A DNA stretch of 64,000 bases from Methylopumilus sp036745495 (GCA_036745495.1 DAIOGA010000002.1:1-64000), one strand, 5' to 3'; shown: positions 26,758 to 35,729, counted from the first letter of the stretch. Notes: generated by a model not told the origin, from the sequence alone. Numbers and translations are program-made.

Positions 26758-27069
26758 TTATTCGAAATGACAAACGTAGTGAAGCGTCTCTGTTGTCTCG
26801 ATTTCAAACGATGAGTTTGCAGGCACAGAAAATTTTTGATCTTCTTTATATTCGATCCAGTCAGAAGCGCCTTGTAATTTCACACGGCAGTGTCCAGCAA
26901 GAATCTCCATAATTTCAGCTGCTTGCGTATTGAAAGTTAATGTACTTGGAAAAATGACGCCGATTGTACTTCTTGTTCCGTTTGGAAGAAGGATAGTATG
27001 ACTCACGCATTTCCCATCAAAATAAATATTTGCTTTTTTCTTTACACTTACATTGTCAAATTGAGCCAT
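26758..27069 (-). CDS. ppnP: Pyrimidine/purine nucleoside phosphorylase PpnP
   Basis: A single-domain cupin of 103 residues matching the YaiE/PpnP (former DUF1255) family, which phosphorolyses a broad range of nucleosides to bases and ribose-1-phosphate. Family marks are YFDGKCVSHTI, GVIFPSTLTFNT and the C-terminal SFEIETTETLHYVCHF. It sits between argG and yajQ. It fits nucleoside salvage, with no link to its neighbours beyond co-orientation. Confidence 0.93.
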   Translation of the reverse strand: MAQFDNVSVKKKANIYFDGKCVSHTILLPNGTRSTIGVIFPSTLTFNTQAAEIMEILAGHCRVKLQGASDWIEYKEDQKFSVPANSSFEIETTETLHYVCHFE

Positions 27070-27080
27070 TTAAATTCACC

Positions 27081-28295
27081 TTATTTTTTAATTTTTGCTG
27101 CGATTCTCATTCTTAAAGCATTAAGCTTAATAAAACCTGCTGCATCTTTTTGATCGTATGCGCCTTGATCATCTTCAAATGTTGCGATTGAAGTATCGAA
27201 AAGAGAGTCTGTAGCACTATCTCTTCCTATTACACTGACATTGCCTTTATAGAGTTTCAATTTAACCCAGCCATTGACATTCATTTGTGTATGGTCAATT
27301 AGAGTTTGCAATGCATACCTCTCAGGACTCCACCAATAACCGTTGTAAATTAGAGAAGCAAATCTTGGCATCAAGTCATCTTTAAGATGAGCTACTTCAC
27401 GATCTAATGTAATAGACTCAATTGCTCGATGTGCTTTTAATAAAATAGTACCGCCAGGTGTTTCATAACAACCTCGTGATTTCATACCGACATATCGATT
27501 TTCTACAAGATCTAATCGACCAATACCATGCTTTCCGCCTAATTGATTAAGTGCGGCTAACAATTCATGCGCCTTCATAGCTTTGCCATTAAGGCTTACT
27601 GGATCACCTTTTTTGAATTGAATCTCAATAGTTTCAGATTCATTTGGTGCTTTTTCAGGACTGACAGTCCAACGCCACATATCTTCTTCAGGTGCAGCAC
27701 CGGGATTTTCTAAATGACGTCCTTCATAAGAAATATGCAATAGGTTGGCATCCATACTATATGGACTGCCGCCTTTTTTATGTTTCATCTCAACTGGAAT
27801 ATTATTTTTTTCAGCATACTGAAGTAATTTTTCTCGGCTCAATAAATCCCACTCGCGCCATGGCGCAATAATCTTGATATCAGGATTAAGTGCGTACGCA
27901 CCTAATTCAAAACGAACTTGATCATTGCCTTTGCCAGTAGCGCCATGAGAAATAGCATCTGCGTTAGTTTTTTTAGCAAGCTCAATTAAGCGCTTAGCAA
28001 TAAGTGGTCTTGCAATTGAAGTGCCGAGCAAATACTCGCCTTCATAAATTGTATTCGCTCTAAACATAGGGAATACAAAATCCCGCACAAATTCTTCTTT
28101 TAAATCCTCAATAAATATTTCTTTAACGCCCGCTGCTTTCGCTTTCTCTCTTGCAGGTTCTAATTCATCACCCTGCCCTAAGTCGGCTGTAAAAGTAACT
28201 ACTTCGCATTGATAGGTTTCTTGTAGCCATTTCAAAATAACAGACGTGTCTAACCCACCTGAATAAGCTAAAACAACTTTTTTAATATCACTCAT
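27081..28295 (-). CDS. argG: Argininosuccinate synthase
   Basis: ArgG ligates citrulline and aspartate with ATP. The 404-residue protein shows the PP-loop AYSGGLDTSV, HGATGKGNDQVRFE, and KKGGSPYSMDANLLHIS. It overlaps the end of argF by eight bases, so translation is likely coupled. With argD and argF upstream this makes a compact argD-argF-argG group; argininosuccinate lyase is not in the window. Confidence 0.98.
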   Translation of the reverse strand: MSDIKKVVLAYSGGLDTSVILKWLQETYQCEVVTFTADLGQGDELEPAREKAKAAGVKEIFIEDLKEEFVRDFVFPMFRANTIYEGEYLLGTSIARPLIAKRLIELAKKTNADAISHGATGKGNDQVRFELGAYALNPDIKIIAPWREWDLLSREKLLQYAEKNNIPVEMKHKKGGSPYSMDANLLHISYEGRHLENPGAAPEEDMWRWTVSPEKAPNESETIEIQFKKGDPVSLNGKAMKAHELLAALNQLGGKHGIGRLDLVENRYVGMKSRGCYETPGGTILLKAHRAIESITLDREVAHLKDDLMPRFASLIYNGYWWSPERYALQTLIDHTQMNVNGWVKLKLYKGNVSVIGRDSATDSLFDTSIATFEDDQGAYDQKDAAGFIKLNALRMRIAAKIKK

Positions 28296-29211
28296 TTTTC
28301 ATTTTTCCTAATAATAGGTATTCCATCAATGCCTTTTGAACATGAAGACGATTCTCAGCCTCATCCCATACAACACTTTGAGGACCATCAATTACTTCAG
28401 CAGTCACTTCTTCACCTCGGTGTGCTGGAAGACAGTGCATAAACAAAGCATCTGGTGATGCCACTGACATCATTTCTTGATCCACCTGCCAATCTGCAAA
28501 GTCTTTTAAACGCTCTTCATTTTCAGATTCAAAACCCATACTTGTCCATACATCAGTTGTGACAATATCAGCATCTTTTGCGGCGTCCATGGGATCTTCA
28601 AATTCTTCAAAATGTTTGTCGCCATACAAGCCTGCTCGTTCAACTTCAACTTCATAACCTTTTGGTGTTGAAACATGAACATTGAAATCTAAAACTTCAG
28701 CAGCTTGAAGCCATGTATTACATACATTATTGGAGTCGCCAATCCAGGCAACTGTTTTACCTTGAATAGAACCTTTGTGTTCAATATAAGTAAAAATATC
28801 AGCTAGAATTTGACATGGATGATATTCGTTAGTTAATCCATTAATCACAGGCACTCTTGAATTTTGTGCAAAACGATCAATGATGTCTTGTTCAAATGTT
28901 CGGATCATTACAAGATCACACATACGTGAAATTACCTGCCCCGCGTCTTCCACCGGCTCACCTCTACCTAATTGTGAATCTCTTGTATTTAAATAAATTG
29001 CAGAGCCACCTAATTGCTGAATACCCGCTTCAAAAGATAATCTTGTTCGAGTGCTTGCTTTCTCGAAGATCATTACCAAAGTTCTATCGACAAGCGGCCA
29101 ATACTGTTTGTATTCTTTAAATTGTTTTTTAATCCAACTTGCTCTCGCAAAAATATATTCAAACTCATCTCGCTTGAGATCATTAAATCTTAAAAAATGT
29201 TTTGTTTTCAT
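28288..29211 (-). CDS. argF: Ornithine carbamoyltransferase
   Basis: ArgF makes citrulline from ornithine and carbamoyl phosphate. At 307 residues it carries the carbamoyl-phosphate-binding EKASTRTRLSFE, NGLTNEYHPCQILAD and the ornithine-site HCLPAHRGEEV. It lies six bases after argD. The anabolic reading follows from its arg-gene neighbours; there is no sign of the catabolic arcABC set. Confidence 0.97.
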   Translation of the reverse strand: MKTKHFLRFNDLKRDEFEYIFARASWIKKQFKEYKQYWPLVDRTLVMIFEKASTRTRLSFEAGIQQLGGSAIYLNTRDSQLGRGEPVEDAGQVISRMCDLVMIRTFEQDIIDRFAQNSRVPVINGLTNEYHPCQILADIFTYIEHKGSIQGKTVAWIGDSNNVCNTWLQAAEVLDFNVHVSTPKGYEVEVERAGLYGDKHFEEFEDPMDAAKDADIVTTDVWTSMGFESENEERLKDFADWQVDQEMMSVASPDALFMHCLPAHRGEEVTAEVIDGPQSVVWDEAENRLHVQKALMEYLLLGKMKNE

Positions 29212-29217
29212 AAAATG

Positions 29218-30396
29218 CTACTTCACTAAAAAATTTTTAATCACTTGAGATAATCTTTCGGCTAGCTCTTTTGCTTCCGCCTCATTAATTACAAGTGGCG
29301 GTAGAAGACGAATGACTTTATCTGCTGTCACATTAATAAGAAGGCCTTCATCTAATGCTAATTTAGTTAAATCTCCGCATGGCTGATCAAGCTCAATACC
29401 TATCATGAGACCCAAATTGCGAATCACCTTCACTTGAGGGCAATCTTTTAAATGCTTTGTAAATTCCTCATTAATCAATGCACCCATTTTTGATGCATGG
29501 CTGCAAAGCTTATCTTCTTCAATGATATTAAGTGTTGCATAACCGGCTGCGGTCGCTAGGGGATTGCCACCAAAAGTCGATCCATGTTTGCCCGGAGTAA
29601 ATACCTGACTTGCCTTGCCTCTAGCTAAACAAGCGCCAATCGGAACACCAGAGCCTAAGCCTTTCGCAAGGGTCATGACATCAGGTTGGATAGCGGTATG
29701 TTGATGCGCAAACCATTTTCCTGTTCTTCCAATGCCTGATTGCACTTCATCTAACATTAAAAGCCAATGATGTTGATCACAAATCTCTCTTAAGCCTTTA
29801 AGGTAATTTTGAATATTGCTTGGAATATTAATACCACCCTCTCCTTGGATAGGCTCTACAAGAATCGCTACGACATTATTTTTTCTTGATGCGATTTGTT
29901 GAATAGCTTCCAAGTCATCGAATGCAACTCGAATAAATCCACCAACAAGCGGCTCAAAACCGGCTTGTGTCTTTCGATTGCCCGTAGCAGATAATGTTGC
30001 CATCGTGCGGCCATGAAAAGCTTTTTCCATGACGATAATTTCTGGCGTATCAATGCCATTTTGATGCCCATAAAGCCTTGCTAATTTGATAGCCGCTTCG
30101 TTTGCCTCACAACCTGAATTACAGAAAAAGACATTATCCATATGAGCGATGGAAGTGAGCTTTTCAGCCAATTTTTCTTGTTCAGCAATATGATATACAT
30201 TCGATACGTGAATCAATCGTGATATTTGCTCATTAATAGCTTTGATTAGTTTTGGATGTGTATGACCCAACCCATTTACGGCTACTCCAGATAACGCATC
30301 TAAATATTTTTTACCATCTTTAGCCCATAGCCAAACGCCTTCGCCTTTTTCAAAGGTTACGGGTTGTCTAGCATAGGTATCCATCATTTTTGACAT
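29218..30396 (-). CDS. argD: Acetylornithine aminotransferase
   Basis: Class III PLP aminotransferase that forms N-acetylornithine; family members often also serve diaminopimelate synthesis. Visible are YARQPVTFEKGEG, FCNSGCEANEAAIKLAR, MLDEVQSGIGRTG and the PLP lysine in TLAKGLGSGVPIGA. I start at the ATG at 30396 (MSKMMDTYARQ), which matches the family and has a GGA nine bases upstream; an in-frame GTG at 30420 is less likely. It heads the argD-argF-argG run. Confidence 0.96.
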   Translation of the reverse strand: MSKMMDTYARQPVTFEKGEGVWLWAKDGKKYLDALSGVAVNGLGHTHPKLIKAINEQISRLIHVSNVYHIAEQEKLAEKLTSIAHMDNVFFCNSGCEANEAAIKLARLYGHQNGIDTPEIIVMEKAFHGRTMATLSATGNRKTQAGFEPLVGGFIRVAFDDLEAIQQIASRKNNVVAILVEPIQGEGGINIPSNIQNYLKGLREICDQHHWLLMLDEVQSGIGRTGKWFAHQHTAIQPDVMTLAKGLGSGVPIGACLARGKASQVFTPGKHGSTFGGNPLATAAGYATLNIIEEDKLCSHASKMGALINEEFTKHLKDCPQVKVIRNLGLMIGIELDQPCGDLTKLALDEGLLINVTADKVIRLLPPLVINEAEAKELAERLSQVIKNFLVK

Positions 30397-30420
30397 ACAG
30401 TTTTCCGTACTTATAAACAC

Positions 30421-30444
30421 AAACGGAGGCTTAAGCCTCCGTTT
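30421..30444 (-). terminator. 24-base perfect palindrome between puuD-like gene and argD
   Basis: A flawless inverted repeat whose arms read AAACGGAGGCTT and AAGCCTCCGTTT lies 18 bases after the PuuD-like stop. The arms end in AAA/TTT and are followed on the minus strand by GTGTTTAT. A G/C-rich core flanked by A and T runs is the layout of a bidirectional rho-independent terminator. It probably separates the PuuD-like unit from argD. Confidence 0.75.
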
Positions 30445-30462
30445 ATTTCAGCTTAAATTAAA

Positions 30463-30954
30463 TTAAAGACCGATTAATGCGCGGTGACTCAATCCATTAG
30501 CCATAAAGAAAAGCATTGGGAGAGAAAGCATTAAATTTGTTCTTGAGGCTAAGAAAGCCACTCTACGGGCTTTAGCTTTTTCATCGTCCGAAGCCTGAAC
30601 CATGCCTAAAATCTTTTGTTGATTTGGCCAAATAAGAACCCAGACATTAAATAGCATAATTGTGCCTAACCAAGCACCGATACCAATGCCTTCATATCCG
30701 GTTTGTAAAGTGAATGCGCTAATAAAATTTTCTTGTAAGATTGCAGCGCCTGCTAGCCAAGTCGCTACAGCAGCCCATCTAAACCATAATAAAGCGCGAG
30801 GTGCGACATGCTTTGTAATACCACCTGCTGAACCATCTGCAGCAGCATCCTTTAATGCAGGAATTTGCACCAAGTTAAAGTAATAAAGTAAACCAATCCA
30901 TGTAATACCAGCCACAATATGAAGCCATCTAGCAAGTCCAGGTATAAATTCCAT
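30463..30954 (-). CDS. Short PuuD-family (Urate_ox_N/DUF989) membrane protein
   Basis: A 163-residue membrane protein with about four helices resembling the N-terminal part of PuuD-type membrane urate hydroxylases (RWLHIVAGITWIGLLYYFN, RALLWFRWAAVATWLAG, IMLFNVWVLIWPNQQK). Conserved His and Trp residues near the helix ends could bind a redox cofactor. Canonical PuuD is longer and carries a cytochrome c domain, absent here, so urate oxidation should not be assumed. Start is an ATG at 30954; the preceding tiny ORF at 30966-31061 ends 11 bases upstream and its stop region supplies TAGGAG as ribosome site. Confidence 0.75.
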   Translation of the reverse strand: MEFIPGLARWLHIVAGITWIGLLYYFNLVQIPALKDAAADGSAGGITKHVAPRALLWFRWAAVATWLAGAAILQENFISAFTLQTGYEGIGIGAWLGTIMLFNVWVLIWPNQQKILGMVQASDDEKAKARRVAFLASRTNLMLSLPMLFFMANGLSHRALIGL

Positions 30955-30965
30955 TATTTAAACTC

Positions 30966-31061
30966 CTACAAAATAAAGTTTTTAAGAAAAACGTAAAGTA
31001 CTAAAGTTAGAACTAAGCCTGAAATGATTGTTCCCAAGATTGAATCAAGTGGATTTTTCAT
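30966..31061 (-). CDS. 31-residue single-pass membrane peptide
   Basis: An ATG at 31061 preceded by GAGGAG at seven-base spacing opens a 31-codon frame: a short polar start (MKNPLDSILG), one hydrophobic stretch of about 16-18 residues (TIISGLVLTLVLYVFL) and a KNFIL tail, then TAG. It is followed after 11 bases by the PuuD-like membrane protein, so the two would be co-translated. No family is recognised. The ribosome site, helix-like composition and tight spacing argue for a real small membrane subunit or regulator, but there is no comparative evidence here. Confidence 0.6.
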   Translation of the reverse strand: MKNPLDSILGTIISGLVLTLVLYVFLKNFIL

Positions 31062-31233
31062 CTATAAACTCCTCTAAAAAAATGCATAAATATTCAAAGA
31101 TTGAGAGTAGCTCAAATAGCTGATTTAAGCAAGATAGCGGGCTTAAAAGGTAAATTAAGTTTGCAAAAAAACTGATTTAAGGCAAAATTGCCCTAGATTT
31201 TAAAAAACATTTCCCAATAGTTAATAATCACGT

Positions 31234-32352
31234 ATGTTGACACTCAAATCGGTTGATTCCCAAGCTAAGATTTTTAGTCAGCTACCTGTTCATAGCTATA
31301 TCGATCCGCATATTTTCGAGGTAGAAAAAAAGGCGATTTTCGATAAATATCCAAAATATTTAGGTCACCGCTTAATGGCGCCAGAACACGGCAATTACCA
31401 AGTTTTGGATGCGCTTAATCAATCCGCAGTTCTTGTAAATAATCATGGAAAAATTAATGTATTAAGTAATATTTGCCGTCATAGGCAAGCACTTATGCTT
31501 GAAAACAAAGGTTCAGCGTCACATATCGTCTGCCCGCTTCATCGTTGGACATATGGCCTTGATGGAAAATTGGAAGGTGCGCCTTACTTTAAAGAAAATC
31601 CATGTCTCAATTTGGAATCATTTCCGGTGGAGGAAATCCACAATCTCATTTTTAAACAAGCACAAAAGCAATCGTCGAAGAATATCAAGGACGCGATGGA
31701 GTTTAACCAATTAAATCAATTGTTAAATTTTGAATCTTACAAATTACATAGCATCAAAATTGATCATTACAATTTTAATTGGAAAACATTCATTGAAGTT
31801 TATCTTGAAGATTATCATGTATGGGCGTTTCATCCCGGTCTTAACAATATCGTGAACTGTGATGATTTAACTTGGGAATTTAAATCATTTTCATCTATTC
31901 AAAAAGTCCCTTTTAGGGAAAAAGATCATTCACAGAGTTCTCCAATCTATGATCATTGGAAATCCAAGATTAACGAACAAAGTGGTGACTCAAAACCACC
32001 ATTTGGGGCAATTTGGCTCACAATTTACCCTTTCTTTATGATCGAATGGTATCCCAATGTGATTGTCGTTTCTCATCTCATTCCCGATGATGCAGATCAT
32101 TGCAGAAATATTATTGAATTTTATTACCCAGAAGAAACGATTCTTTTTGATCAAGACTATATTGCCGCGCAACAAGCCGCTTACAACGAAACAGCGCTTG
32201 AAGACAAAATCATTTGTGAAAAAATGCACGAAGGAAGACGTCTACTCTTTAAGAACAAACAAGAAGATATGGGTCCATATCACGAACCATTGGAAGATGG
32301 GTTAAAGCATTTTCATCAATGGTACCAAACAGAAATGTCAGCACATCTATGA
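31234..32352 (+). CDS. Rieske non-haem iron oxygenase, alpha-subunit type
   Basis: A 372-residue ring-hydroxylating-type oxygenase. The Rieske [2Fe-2S] ligands are Cys81-His83 (CRH) and Cys100-His103 (CPLH). The catalytic domain has the mononuclear iron motif EDYHVWAFHPG, giving Asp193, His195 and His200. The NFNWKTFIEVYLEDYH context resembles choline/carnitine monooxygenase-like and phenylpropionate dioxygenase-like members, so a hydroxylation or demethylation of a small compound is possible; the substrate is not readable. No ferredoxin reductase or beta subunit is adjacent, so electrons must come from elsewhere. Its stop overlaps the start of the DMT transporter. Confidence 0.88.
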   Translation: MLTLKSVDSQAKIFSQLPVHSYIDPHIFEVEKKAIFDKYPKYLGHRLMAPEHGNYQVLDALNQSAVLVNNHGKINVLSNICRHRQALMLENKGSASHIVCPLHRWTYGLDGKLEGAPYFKENPCLNLESFPVEEIHNLIFKQAQKQSSKNIKDAMEFNQLNQLLNFESYKLHSIKIDHYNFNWKTFIEVYLEDYHVWAFHPGLNNIVNCDDLTWEFKSFSSIQKVPFREKDHSQSSPIYDHWKSKINEQSGDSKPPFGAIWLTIYPFFMIEWYPNVIVVSHLIPDDADHCRNIIEFYYPEETILFDQDYIAAQQAAYNETALEDKIICEKMHEGRRLLFKNKQEDMGPYHEPLEDGLKHFHQWYQTEMSAHL

Positions 32353-33212
32353 CGAATCAGAAAAAAGGTATGCTATGGATTATCGTAGCGACCTTCTTTT
32401 TTTCACTCATGGGTTCATTTGTAAAGCAAGGTGCTACTCACTTTTCAAGTGTAGAGCTTGTTTTCTACCGATCATTTATAAGTTTATTATTTCTTTTAAT
32501 CTACATTGTGATAAGTCAAAAAGAAATAAAAACGCCCCACCTGAGAAAACAAATTGACCGCGGTGTTGTAGGCTTCTTATCTTTAGCTTTCTTTTTTTAT
32601 GCTATCGCACATCTCAATTTAGGTTCTGCGATGACACTCAATTACACCTCGCCGATATTTCTTGGATTTTTTCTACCTTTCATTTCACATCAAAAAATAA
32701 AAAAATCTATTTTGCTATGCACTATCACAGGCTTTATCGGTGCTTTGTTTATTCTTGATCCGCATGGTGAGTGGCAAAGTTGGTTTGCATGTTTGATAGG
32801 TTTGATATCAGGTATTGGTGCCGCTCTGGCTTACATTCATGTCATTCAACTCAGCAAACTTAATGAACCTGATTGGCGAACTGTTTTTTATTTCACACTG
32901 GTATCAACATTAGGTTCGGGATTGTGGATTAGCTTTACCGATTATCAAAGATTAATATGGGATGATGTCTGGATACTTATTCCACTTGGTTTATCAGCGA
33001 CTATTGCTCAAATTGCAATGACACGGGCGTATAGGCTTGGGAATTCCCTCGTGATTGGAGCATTGTCTTATCTGACAATTGTTTTTTCAGGCGTCATCAG
33101 TCTTCTTTATTTTAATGAGACGATGCGAATGGAGGATGTAGTAGGCGCAATTCTTATTATTCTGAGTGGCGCTATCGCCTCAAAGATTAGCTTAAAATCA
33201 AGGATCAATTAA
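32349..33212 (+). CDS. DMT-superfamily EamA transporter
   Basis: A 287-residue protein with about ten hydrophobic helices in two EamA repeats (GMLWIIVATFFFSLMGSFVK early; SGIGAALAYIHV and LGLSATIAQIAMTRAYRLG later). EamA proteins mostly export amino acids or metabolites. The ATG at 32349 overlaps the Rieske oxygenase stop codon (ATGA), so the pair is translationally coupled and may act on related compounds. An upstream in-frame extension inside the Rieske gene is rejected. Its 3' end overlaps the convergent response-regulator gene by 15 bases. Confidence 0.88.
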   Translation: MTNQKKGMLWIIVATFFFSLMGSFVKQGATHFSSVELVFYRSFISLLFLLIYIVISQKEIKTPHLRKQIDRGVVGFLSLAFFFYAIAHLNLGSAMTLNYTSPIFLGFFLPFISHQKIKKSILLCTITGFIGALFILDPHGEWQSWFACLIGLISGIGAALAYIHVIQLSKLNEPDWRTVFYFTLVSTLGSGLWISFTDYQRLIWDDVWILIPLGLSATIAQIAMTRAYRLGNSLVIGALSYLTIVFSGVISLLYFNETMRMEDVVGAILIILSGAIASKISLKSRIN

Positions 33213-33836
33213 ACCACAGCGAATAGCAATCAGGGCAATCTCTGCAGAATTATTGGCATTTAATTTTTGCTTAATATTATATAAATGAGTGCCTACTGTT
33301 CGTGGGCTTAAACATAAAGTATCTGCGATATCATTCGTACTTTTACCTTTAGCCAAAGCCATAAAAACTTCAAACTCTCGATCTGAAAGAATCTCTACAG
33401 GATTTGTTTCACCTGATAATTGCGTAATCGCCATTTGTTGAGCAATATTGGGCTCTAAATAACGTTTTCCTTGATGGATAGATTTAATTGCTTTAATTAA
33501 CTCTTCTGCCGCACTTCTTTTTGTTAAATAGCCCATCGCACCTGCATTAAGAACACGTTTAGGATGCACTGAATCTTCATGTGCTGATAGAACAAGAATC
33601 TTGGTATTCTTATCTTTCGCCATAATTCGATCAATGGCTTCAAGGCCGCCTATACCAGGCATAGTAATATCCATCACAATAATATCGGGCTTCAGTTCTT
33701 GAAAAAGTTTAACTGCCACTTCTCCGCTTTCGGCTTCACCAATAACTTTAATATCTGCCTCAGCTTCAATAAGCATCTTAAAACCCATGCGAACTACAGC
33801 ATGATCATCAACAAGCAGTATTTTAATTTGATTCAA
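33198..33836 (-). CDS. NarL/FixJ-type response regulator
   Basis: A 212-residue two-domain regulator. The receiver has acidic Asp10-Asp11, phospho-acceptor Asp56 (IIVMDITMPG) and Lys in YLTKRSA; a C-terminal LuxR-type helix-turn-helix (about 147-212) includes LSDREFEVFMALAKGKSTNDIAD and LSPRTVGTHLYNIKQKL. The start is a TTG at 33836 with AAGGA six bases upstream, an unusual codon with a good ribosome site. It follows the histidine kinase after 14 bases, so the two form a pair. The divergent acs gene is a plausible target, but no binding site is proven. Confidence 0.93.
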   Translation of the reverse strand: MNQIKILLVDDHAVVRMGFKMLIEAEADIKVIGEAESGEVAVKLFQELKPDIIVMDITMPGIGGLEAIDRIMAKDKNTKILVLSAHEDSVHPKRVLNAGAMGYLTKRSAAEELIKAIKSIHQGKRYLEPNIAQQMAITQLSGETNPVEILSDREFEVFMALAKGKSTNDIADTLCLSPRTVGTHLYNIKQKLNANNSAEIALIAIRCGLIDP

Positions 33837-33850
33837 TCTATATCCTTTTT

Positions 33851-35560
33851 TTAAGCGGGTACAGATATTAAAATCTGTGTGCCTTGATTCTTTTTAGAAA
33901 TTAACTCAAACGAACCATTTAGAGATTGGATGCGCTCTTGCATACCTAAAATACCAAAATTTTTTGTTTGATCTACTTTTTTAAAATCCATACCTTGCCC
34001 ATCATCACTAAAGTTTAATTCCAAAAGTCCTTTTTTATTTAATACTAAATTAATTTTAATGACTTTAGCTTTTGAATGTTTCAATACATTATTCATTGCT
34101 TCTTGAATAATTCGATAAATATTTATATTTAAAGTTTCATTTAAGTGACTAAGATCGCCTTTAATCGATAAATGAATTTCTAAATCTTGATATTGTTTTT
34201 GCCAGGTGTTCACAGTATCTTTTAGTGTTTCAGCCAACCCTAAATTATCAAGCGCGCTTGGCCTTAATTGCTTAATAATGCTGTGCATGCCGTCATAAAT
34301 CTGATTTGCTGCAGAGATCACAGAGTCAGCATTTTTTTCTATTTCGGGTGATAGATTTTTAGCTTTATTCGATATATTAGATGCAAATATTTTAATAGCA
34401 GAAACATACTGGCCTAGTTCATCATGAAGCTCTCTTGCTAGGCTTCTTCTCTCATCTTCAATATGACTTTGAATGAGTTGAGTGAATTTTCTATTTTCTT
34501 CAAGTTTCAATTTTGATTCTTCTGCAATTTTCTTTTCACTTATATCTCTCATACTACAAATGTCACCAATAATCTCCTGGGTAATAGGGTCCACAAGAGG
34601 TGAAGATGAAATGGCAACATCGACTATTTCGCCATTTTTCTTAATTCTTTGAGTTTCTATATTATGAATATTTTTACCCTTATGAATTAATTGAAAATTT
34701 TTTCTTAATTCGCTTTCTTGCGCTTTCGCTGTAAGTACATAAGCTGATTTTCCTAATATTTCTTTTGATGTATAGCCAAAGATTTTTTCAGCAGAAGCAT
34801 TCCAGAAAGAAATTTTAGATTGAAGATCATGAATTACAATCGCATCTGCGGTTTGTTGAGCAATTAAAGCGAGTCTTTGGTTTTCTCGAATGTTAGATTG
34901 AAGGGAATTACCCATACGATTAAAATTTGTCGCAATAGCTGCGAATTCAGGCAAATTAAAATTAGGAAGTCTTGCTGAAAAATCACCCTCACCCATTTTG
35001 TTAATTGCATCTACCATCGGTTTTAATGGACGCAACCAAAAACCCAGCATCCAGTAAACTAAAATATTTAAAAATACAAAAAATACAAAAGCGATCCAAA
35101 AGAAATGATGCATTTTGGACCATGATTCTCTTATAGCGCCTGTTGGATTTGTCTTTACAATAAGCTTCCCAAATCTTATGGCTCTCGTGTCAATTTGCTC
35201 TTTGGGTGTTAAGGAATTCTCAAACCATTTAGGTGGCGGTGAATCATCTGAACGATATTTAGATGGTGGTGAACGATAGAGAAGTTCGCCTTGAAGGGTA
35301 TATAAGTAAATATCACTACTTCTTACGTGGCCCAATTCCTCTAAAAATCTTTTTAATACGTCATGGGTATATCCCCATTCAGGATTTTGGGCAGAACTTA
35401 TGATGACTGTATCCAATAATTGCATAGTCACGCGATTAGCCGACTCTACACCTTCTTGAATAGATTCTTTTGACCCTTTCATAATGGTGTAACCCATTGA
35501 AACGAAAAAGATCAACAAAATCACTGTAATCAAAAGATTTAATCTGACTCTTAAATTCAT
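33851..35560 (-). CDS. Membrane sensor histidine kinase (HAMP-PAS-HisKA_3)
   Basis: A 569-residue NarX/DegS-like kinase. Helix 1 is about residues 8-27, a periplasmic region of roughly 120 residues follows, helix 2 is near 152-172, then a HAMP, a PAS/PAC domain (ALIAQQTADAIVIHDLQSK to GDICSMRDISEKK), the HisKA_3 dimer domain with phospho-His in SLARELHDELGQYVSA, and a HATPase_c domain with NVLKHSKA and the DDGQGMD motif. Signal unknown; the PAS suggests redox or small-molecule sensing. It is transcribed divergently from acs across 169 bases, with the NarL-type regulator following. Confidence 0.93.
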   Translation of the reverse strand: MNLRVRLNLLITVILLIFFVSMGYTIMKGSKESIQEGVESANRVTMQLLDTVIISSAQNPEWGYTHDVLKRFLEELGHVRSSDIYLYTLQGELLYRSPPSKYRSDDSPPPKWFENSLTPKEQIDTRAIRFGKLIVKTNPTGAIRESWSKMHHFFWIAFVFFVFLNILVYWMLGFWLRPLKPMVDAINKMGEGDFSARLPNFNLPEFAAIATNFNRMGNSLQSNIRENQRLALIAQQTADAIVIHDLQSKISFWNASAEKIFGYTSKEILGKSAYVLTAKAQESELRKNFQLIHKGKNIHNIETQRIKKNGEIVDVAISSSPLVDPITQEIIGDICSMRDISEKKIAEESKLKLEENRKFTQLIQSHIEDERRSLARELHDELGQYVSAIKIFASNISNKAKNLSPEIEKNADSVISAANQIYDGMHSIIKQLRPSALDNLGLAETLKDTVNTWQKQYQDLEIHLSIKGDLSHLNETLNINIYRIIQEAMNNVLKHSKAKVIKINLVLNKKGLLELNFSDDGQGMDFKKVDQTKNFGILGMQERIQSLNGSFELISKKNQGTQILISVPA

Positions 35561-35662
35561 GATGTATTGGCATTAATCATTATGATGAAAGACTTTTACC
35601 ACAGATAAAGCTTTAGTCACAAGCGTTAAATAATGAAAATTATTGAAGTACAATTTTTTTGC

Positions 35663-35691
35663 TTTACATAAAATAAATTACTACTAATAAT
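35663..35691 (+). promoter_or_regulatory. Candidate promoter of acs
   Basis: TTTACA (35663-35668) and AATAAT (35686-35691) are spaced by 17 bases in the 169-base divergent region between the sensor kinase and acs. Start of transcription would be about 30 bases before the acs ATG. The region is very AT-rich, so the match is only moderately informative. I see no clear operator for the NarL-type regulator. Confidence 0.4.
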
Positions 35692-35729
35692 TAGGTATAG
35701 TTTTTTAAGTTGGATTTAAATTAAAGTAT

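Noticed and set aside
31062..31233. Search for a tRNA, riboswitch or pqqA upstream of the Rieske gene
   Set aside because: No cloverleaf, no conserved aptamer and no ExxxY peptide seen; only a 13-codon ORF. Treated as a divergent promoter region without a confident promoter.
35561..35729. Tiny ORFs in the acs / histidine kinase divergent region
   Set aside because: Only 8-12 codons, no ribosome sites; better explained as promoter DNA.
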